DNA of 38,257 nt, taken from assembly GCA_002345145.1 (NCBI GenBank), contig DDVC01000075.1, positions 1 to 38,257 on the forward strand. The letters run 5' to 3'. The stretch comes from Bacteroidetes bacterium UBA2322. Lineage in GTDB: Bacteria; Bacteroidota; Bacteroidia; Chitinophagales; UBA2359. The notes under the pieces were generated by a model. It saw only the letters and a program-made list of their open reading frames with translations, was not told the origin of the DNA and did not search any database. A program made the position numbers and the translations under genes. Positions 34,055 to 38,257 of this stretch are shown in pieces. How positions within the stretch are numbered: position 1 is the first letter of the stretch; every line of letters starts with the position of its first letter.

Positions 34055-35431
34055 ATGTATTACCAAACCAAGCAACTGCTCTTGCTCATTTGGGTGGCTT
34101 TTTATGCCGTTGATTTACAGGCACAGGTAACCCTTAATGTGGTGGTGCCCTCCAATACACCGGCAAGCGCCAATCTTTATTTGGCAGGCACTTTTAACGG
34201 CTGGACAAACAACAGCCCTGCCTATCTGCTTACGGCTTACAACAGTGGCTCGGCATACAGCATTACCTTTACCCCGCCTGTGGGCACGGTAGAGTTTAAA
34301 ATAACGCGCGGCAGTTGGGCTACGGTTGAGGGCAACGCATCGGGCGGATTTATACCCAATCATGTTTTTACCTATGCCGGTGTGCCGGTTACCTATAATT
34401 TGCCCGTTTTATCGTGGGAAGACTTGGGCGTTGCCTACCCCCATACAGCATTTAGCAATGTAAATTTAGTATCGGCAAACTTTTACATTCCGCAGTTAAA
34501 CAGGAATAGACGGGTGCAAATTTACCTGCCACCCAATTACTTTTCGGCTACCAGTTTGCGTTTTCCGGTACTGTATATGCAAGATGGGCAAAACTTGTTT
34601 AACCTTGCCCAAAGTTTTGCCGGCGAGTGGCAAATAGACGAAAGCCTAAACAACCTTACCGCCGATATAAACGGCAACTATGGCTGCATAGTAGTAGCCA
34701 TAGACAATGGCGGCGCCAACCGCATAAATGAGTACTCACCTTGGGTAAATCCGGCTTATGGTGGCGGCGAGGGCGAGGCATACGCAAATTTTATAGTCAA
34801 TACCCTTAAACCCTACATCGATGCCAATTTCCGCACACTACCCTGCCGAAACAATACCGGCATTGCGGGCAGTTCTATGGGTGGTTTAATAGCTTTGTAT
34901 GCCGCTATAGCTCACCAAAACGTATTTGGTAAAGCAGGTGTTTTTTCGCCTTCGCTGTGGTTTAGCAATCAGGTTTATGATTTTGTACAGGCAGCAGGTA
35001 AACAGCAAAACATGAAAATATACTTGGTAGCAGGCGGCAATGAATCGGGCAGTATGCTACCCAATATGCAAGCCATGTATAATTTACTCTTATCGGCAGG
35101 TTTTACCACTTCCGAAGTTTCTTATAATGCCATTGCCGGTGGGCAACATACTGAATCTTTTTGGGCACAGCAGTTTCCGGCTTGCTATCAGTGGCTGTAT
35201 AATGCACCGCCGGTTTACCCCATTTTGCCGGTTATAGCGCCAAGCAGCGCTGCCGCTATATGCCCGGGCGATGTGGTTACTTATTCCATAACACCCATAG
35301 CCGGCAGTACTTATACATGGACGGTTACCGGGGGCAGCGTAGTGAGTGGTGGCGGCATAAACCAGCATACCATTACCATAGAATGGAGCAATGCGGCAAA
35401 TGCCTCAGTAAGTGTAACACAGGCACAATAA
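34055..35431 (+). CDS. Secreted carbohydrate-binding esterase
   Basis: The 458-residue protein has a signal peptide (LLLLIWVAFYAVDLQA). Residues about 24-115 form a starch-binding-like CBM (ANLYLAGTFNGWTNN). An esterase D-like alpha/beta hydrolase domain (about 140-380) follows, with VLYMQDGQNLF and the nucleophile elbow GSSMGG (Ser274), then GGQHTESFW carrying the likely catalytic His. A C-terminal Ig/PKD-like stretch (ICPGDVVTYSITP, STYTWTVTGGS) stops abruptly at SVTQAQ. In similar Bacteroidota proteins it usually runs on into a T9SS tail, so the end may be cut short, but no frame downstream continues it. It probably de-esterifies oligosaccharides or siderophore-like substrates; no substrate is named. 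Confidence 0.85.
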   Translation: MYYQTKQLLLLIWVAFYAVDLQAQVTLNVVVPSNTPASANLYLAGTFNGWTNNSPAYLLTAYNSGSAYSITFTPPVGTVEFKITRGSWATVEGNASGGFIPNHVFTYAGVPVTYNLPVLSWEDLGVAYPHTAFSNVNLVSANFYIPQLNRNRRVQIYLPPNYFSATSLRFPVLYMQDGQNLFNLAQSFAGEWQIDESLNNLTADINGNYGCIVVAIDNGGANRINEYSPWVNPAYGGGEGEAYANFIVNTLKPYIDANFRTLPCRNNTGIAGSSMGGLIALYAAIAHQNVFGKAGVFSPSLWFSNQVYDFVQAAGKQQNMKIYLVAGGNESGSMLPNMQAMYNLLLSAGFTTSEVSYNAIAGGQHTESFWAQQFPACYQWLYNAPPVYPILPVIAPSSAAAICPGDVVTYSITPIAGSTYTWTVTGGSVVSGGGINQHTITIEWSNAANASVSVTQAQ

Positions 35432-35537
35432 GTACGTGCCCAAATACTTTACTCGCTACCCAACATAATAGTTTTTACTCTTTTCAACTCCAATCACCAC
35501 CAAAATTTTCTTTATTTCACTTTTTGTTTTTCTACAC

Positions 35538-36440
35538 ATGGAAGGTTTGCTCGACCCCGTTATTGTTTACGCCATACCGTTTTTTGCGGTTATGATGGCT
35601 ATTGAGTTATACATAGGCTACAAAGAGCATTTAGACCTATACGAAGCCAAAGATAGTGCAGCTTGTATTGCTATGGGCTTAGGCTCTGTGGTAATAGGTG
35701 CCGGCACCAAAGCGCTGGCTGTGGTGGCATATAGTTGGTTATACCAGTTTAGGTTGTTTACCATAGGCTGGGAGTGGTGGGCATGGCTGCTTATCTTGTT
35801 TGCCGATGATGTTACCTTTTACTGGCATCACCGCCTTAGCCATGAGGTAAGGTTGTTATGGGCGGCACATGTAAACCACCACAGCTCGCAGCGATACAAT
35901 TTTGCCGTAGCCCTGCGCCAAAGCTGGACCGAACTGCTGTACAAGTATTTTTGGTGGATATGGTTGCCATTAGTGGGTTTTCATCCGCTTATGATACTCA
36001 TGATGCAATCTGTTAGCCTTATTTATCAGTTCTTGTTGCACACCCAAACTGTGGGTAAATTAGGCTTTTTAGAGTGGTTTATGAATACGCCCTCTCACCA
36101 TAGGGTGCATCATGCGGTAAATATACCCTACTTAGACCGAAACCATGCCGGCATTTTAATTATATGGGACCGGTTGTTTGGCACCTTTACCCCCGAAAAT
36201 ACACAAACAGAGCCACCTGTATTTGGTATAACCAATAACATACACACTTACAACCCGCTCAAAATTGCCACCCATGAATTTGCCGCCCTATGGCAAGATA
36301 TGAAAAACGCCCCCACATGGAAAGACAGCATCAAATATGCCCTTTACCCGCCCGGCTGGAGCCACAACGGACTCAACCGCACCTCGCGCTACTTGCAGCA
36401 ACAATTACAAACGCCGCAAAGTACAGCTCAATCAGAGTAG
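35538..36440 (+). CDS. Sterol desaturase / fatty acid hydroxylase family protein
   Basis: The 300-residue integral membrane diiron oxygenase has several transmembrane helices (VIVYAIPFFAVMMAIELYIG, WWAWLLILFADDVTF). The three histidine boxes are HHRLSH (about 97-102), HVNHH (about 112-116) and HHRVHH (about 187-192), the iron ligands of the fatty acid hydroxylase superfamily. Family members hydroxylate or desaturate lipids; which lipid is unknown here. Length is usual. It starts with ATG and lies 106 nt after the esterase gene, without an obvious promoter, so it may share its transcript. Confidence 0.9.
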   Translation: MEGLLDPVIVYAIPFFAVMMAIELYIGYKEHLDLYEAKDSAACIAMGLGSVVIGAGTKALAVVAYSWLYQFRLFTIGWEWWAWLLILFADDVTFYWHHRLSHEVRLLWAAHVNHHSSQRYNFAVALRQSWTELLYKYFWWIWLPLVGFHPLMILMMQSVSLIYQFLLHTQTVGKLGFLEWFMNTPSHHRVHHAVNIPYLDRNHAGILIIWDRLFGTFTPENTQTEPPVFGITNNIHTYNPLKIATHEFAALWQDMKNAPTWKDSIKYALYPPGWSHNGLNRTSRYLQQQLQTPQSTAQSE

Positions 36441-36540
36441 TCAAATTGGTAATCACCGCCATTGTGTGCCCAACTTTGGTTATCGGGCATTAAACCATTA
36501 TCGGCACAAACCCCTAATAGGGAGGTAAAAAAGCATCATT

Positions 36541-36575
36541 TTTGCCCATAAATACCATATTTACCCTTACCTTTG
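36541..36575 (+). promoter_or_regulatory. icd: Promoter of isocitrate dehydrogenase
   Basis: TTTG (36541-36544), a 23-nt spacer and TACCTTTG (36568-36575) match the -33/-7 elements of Bacteroidota promoters. The ATG at 36601 is 25 nt downstream. No ribosome-binding site is obvious. Confidence 0.65.
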
Positions 36576-36600
36576 CACTGCTAATTAAAAACCATACAAT

Positions 36601-38082
36601 ATGAGCCAAAGAATCACCATAGCCTATGGAGACGGCATAGGCACCGAAATTATGGAGGCAACCCTAAAAATAATGGAAGCCGCCGGAGCGCAATTGGAGT
36701 ACGATGTAATTGAAATAGGTGAACGCGTATATAACATGGGTATTCAGGCAGGCATTTCGCCCGATTCATGGGATATTCTCCGCCGAAATAAAGTATTCCT
36801 AAAATCGCCCATTACCACGCCACAAGGCGGCGGCTTTAAAAGCCTCAACGTAACAGTGCGCAAGTCATTAGGATTGTTTGCCAATGTGCGCCCCTGCCAG
36901 GCATTTCCGCCCTATGTACCCACCCATTTCCCCAAAATGGATTTGGTGGTTATACGCGAAAACGAAGAAGACCTGTATGCAGGCATAGAACACCGCCAAA
37001 CTGCCGAGGTAATACAGTGCCTTAAATTAGTATCGCGCCCCGGCTGCGAAAAGGTTATCCGGTATGCGTTTGAGTATGCCCGCGCCTACAACCGCAAGCG
37101 CGTTACCTGCATGACCAAAGACAACATTATGAAATACACAGACGGCTTGTTTCACAAAGTTTTTAACGAAATAGCCGCCGAGTATCCCGATATAGAAAAC
37201 AACCACTACATTATAGACATAGGCGCTGCCATGCTTGCCGATAAACCCGAAAGGTTTGACGTGGTAGTAACCCTTAATCTATATGGCGATATTATTTCCG
37301 ATATTACCGCCGAAGTTGCCGGCTCCGTAGGTATGGGCGGCTCAGCAAATATAGGCGATGATTTTGCCATGTTTGAAGCCATTCACGGCTCTGCCCCCGA
37401 TATTGCCGGTAAAGGCATTGCCAATCCATCGGGCTTGCTCAACGGCGCCTGCATGATGTTGGTGCATATAGGGCAGGCATCGGTAGCCGAAGATATTCAA
37501 AATGCCCTGATGAAAACATTAGAAGACGGTATTCATACCGGCGATATTTATACCGAAGGGCAAAGCAAAAAACGCGTAGGCACAGCAGAATTTGCCGATG
37601 CCATCATTGAAAGATTGGGCAATAAGCCGCAGCAGCTTAAGCCGGTAGCGTATAATAAAAACCAGCCTCCTATCCATATTAAAATAACACCTACTCCGCG
37701 AGTAAACAAAAAATTGGTAGGTGTAGATGTATTTTTAGACTATACCGCCAATAACCGCAATCCTAATATGCTGGGTGATGCCCTGAGACCACTTGCCGGC
37801 GACCTGATGTACCTTAAACTGATTACAAACCGTGGCGTAAAAGTTTATCCCGATGGGCAACCCGAAACTTTCTGTACCGACCACTGGCGCTGCCGATTTG
37901 TAGCCTTAGATGCCGAGTTGTCGCTTGTTTACCAAGGAACCGGCGCCACTCGCCCCATTAACCACGCCGATATAACCACCCTCCTCCAAAACATAGCCAA
38001 TGCCGGATTTGACTTTATTAAAACCGAAAACCTTTACTGGATAAACGGCGAGCGCGCTTATTCTTTGGGGCAAGGCGAATAA
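36601..38082 (+). CDS. icd: Isocitrate dehydrogenase (long, Thermus-like type)
   Basis: This 493-residue TCA-cycle enzyme oxidatively decarboxylates isocitrate to 2-oxoglutarate, giving NADPH or NADH. Visible marks are IAYGDGIGTEIM at the N-terminus, the substrate motif SLNVTVRKSLGLFANVRP, DLVVIRENEEDLYAGIEH, and the signature LNLYGDIISDITAEVAGSVGMGG near residues 225-247, followed by AIHGSAPDIAGKG (cofactor site). The last about 150 residues (INGERAYSLGQ at the end) form the extra C-terminal domain of this long subgroup; Escherichia IDH is shorter. Cofactor preference is not certain from sequence, NADP being more likely. It has its own promoter and terminator. Confidence 0.95.
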   Translation: MSQRITIAYGDGIGTEIMEATLKIMEAAGAQLEYDVIEIGERVYNMGIQAGISPDSWDILRRNKVFLKSPITTPQGGGFKSLNVTVRKSLGLFANVRPCQAFPPYVPTHFPKMDLVVIRENEEDLYAGIEHRQTAEVIQCLKLVSRPGCEKVIRYAFEYARAYNRKRVTCMTKDNIMKYTDGLFHKVFNEIAAEYPDIENNHYIIDIGAAMLADKPERFDVVVTLNLYGDIISDITAEVAGSVGMGGSANIGDDFAMFEAIHGSAPDIAGKGIANPSGLLNGACMMLVHIGQASVAEDIQNALMKTLEDGIHTGDIYTEGQSKKRVGTAEFADAIIERLGNKPQQLKPVAYNKNQPPIHIKITPTPRVNKKLVGVDVFLDYTANNRNPNMLGDALRPLAGDLMYLKLITNRGVKVYPDGQPETFCTDHWRCRFVALDAELSLVYQGTGATRPINHADITTLLQNIANAGFDFIKTENLYWINGERAYSLGQGE

Positions 38083-38125
38083 CCTCCTATGCCGCCAATA
38101 ACAGGCTTTTTTGCCCTGCTTTACC

Positions 38126-38166
38126 AAAAACGGAAAATGCTTACAAAGGGCATTTTCCGTTTTTTT
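38126..38166 (+). terminator. Rho-independent terminator after icd
   Basis: AACGGAAAATGC pairs with GCATTTTCCGTT (about 12 bp) around a 9-nt loop and is followed by a T-tract. It lies about 45 nt after the stop at 38082. Nothing credible is coded in the remaining 90 nt. Confidence 0.85.
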
Positions 38167-38257
38167 ATGGCTTTAACCACCAAATACCTCCGTTTTAGTA
38201 GCCGTTTTGAAATCAAGAAAAAATAAGGTTAAGAGCCCACTTTCCGCACCCCCATTG

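Noticed and set aside
38167..38226. 19-codon ATG frame after the icd terminator
   Set aside because: Too short, lies just after a terminator and has no promoter or family.

Overview
The window looks like a chromosomal piece of a Bacteroidota bacterium, most plausibly a Chitinophagia/Saprospiria-type lineage from a metagenome assembly. Supporting signs are several TAnnTTTG -7 promoter boxes typical of the phylum, genes starting without clear Shine-Dalgarno sequences, DUF4292 next to an EnvC-like protein, a GEVED/beta-propeller secreted giant, and a YcbB-type L,D-transpeptidase. The first 24 bases are an exact inverted copy of positions 258-281, so position 1 may be a folded-back contig end.

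Layout. 1-2845 (minus): a partial multispanning membrane protein and a frameshifted MFS transporter. 2969-3042: tRNA-Asn(GTT), minus, with promoter and terminator. 3239-12960 (plus): a long colinear block of PfkB kinase, dUTPase, sugar-phosphate nucleotidyltransferase, TPR protein, DUF4292 lipoprotein, EnvC-like LytM factor, asparagine synthetase and GDP-mannose 3,5-epimerase-like protein. This is largely envelope and polysaccharide metabolism, and a 136-bp MITE sits inside it. 13110-15152: prolyl oligopeptidase family peptidase. 15237-16679: a decayed insertion sequence. 16979-19529 (minus): L,D-transpeptidase and a cobalamin/metal-binding receptor. 19750-24657 (plus): an unrecognised helical protein, a Trx-SPOR-SPOR-Trx protein, a Uma2 protein, a DUF4332 protein and NAD kinase. 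24707-27369 (minus): histone-deacetylase-like protein, a second MITE copy (inverted), an AlbA_2 ATP-binding protein and a DUF445 protein. 27542-38082 (plus): NUDIX hydrolase, a 1482-residue secreted propeller/GEVED/dockerin-like protein, PlsC-type acyltransferase, a secreted CBM-esterase, a sterol-desaturase-family enzyme and isocitrate dehydrogenase followed by a strong terminator.

Most genes are core metabolism and envelope biogenesis. The accessory signal is small: two copies of a non-autonomous element with terminal inverted repeats and 9-bp target duplications (7778-7913 and 25715-25864), one dead transposase, a separate 169-bp inverted-repeat unit (32799-32967), and a dispersed intergenic motif (4690 and 32867). 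I see no CRISPR array, prophage or obvious defence island. The most unusual protein is the double-thioredoxin/double-SPOR protein at 20630-22435, whose second thioredoxin domain has lost its cysteines.
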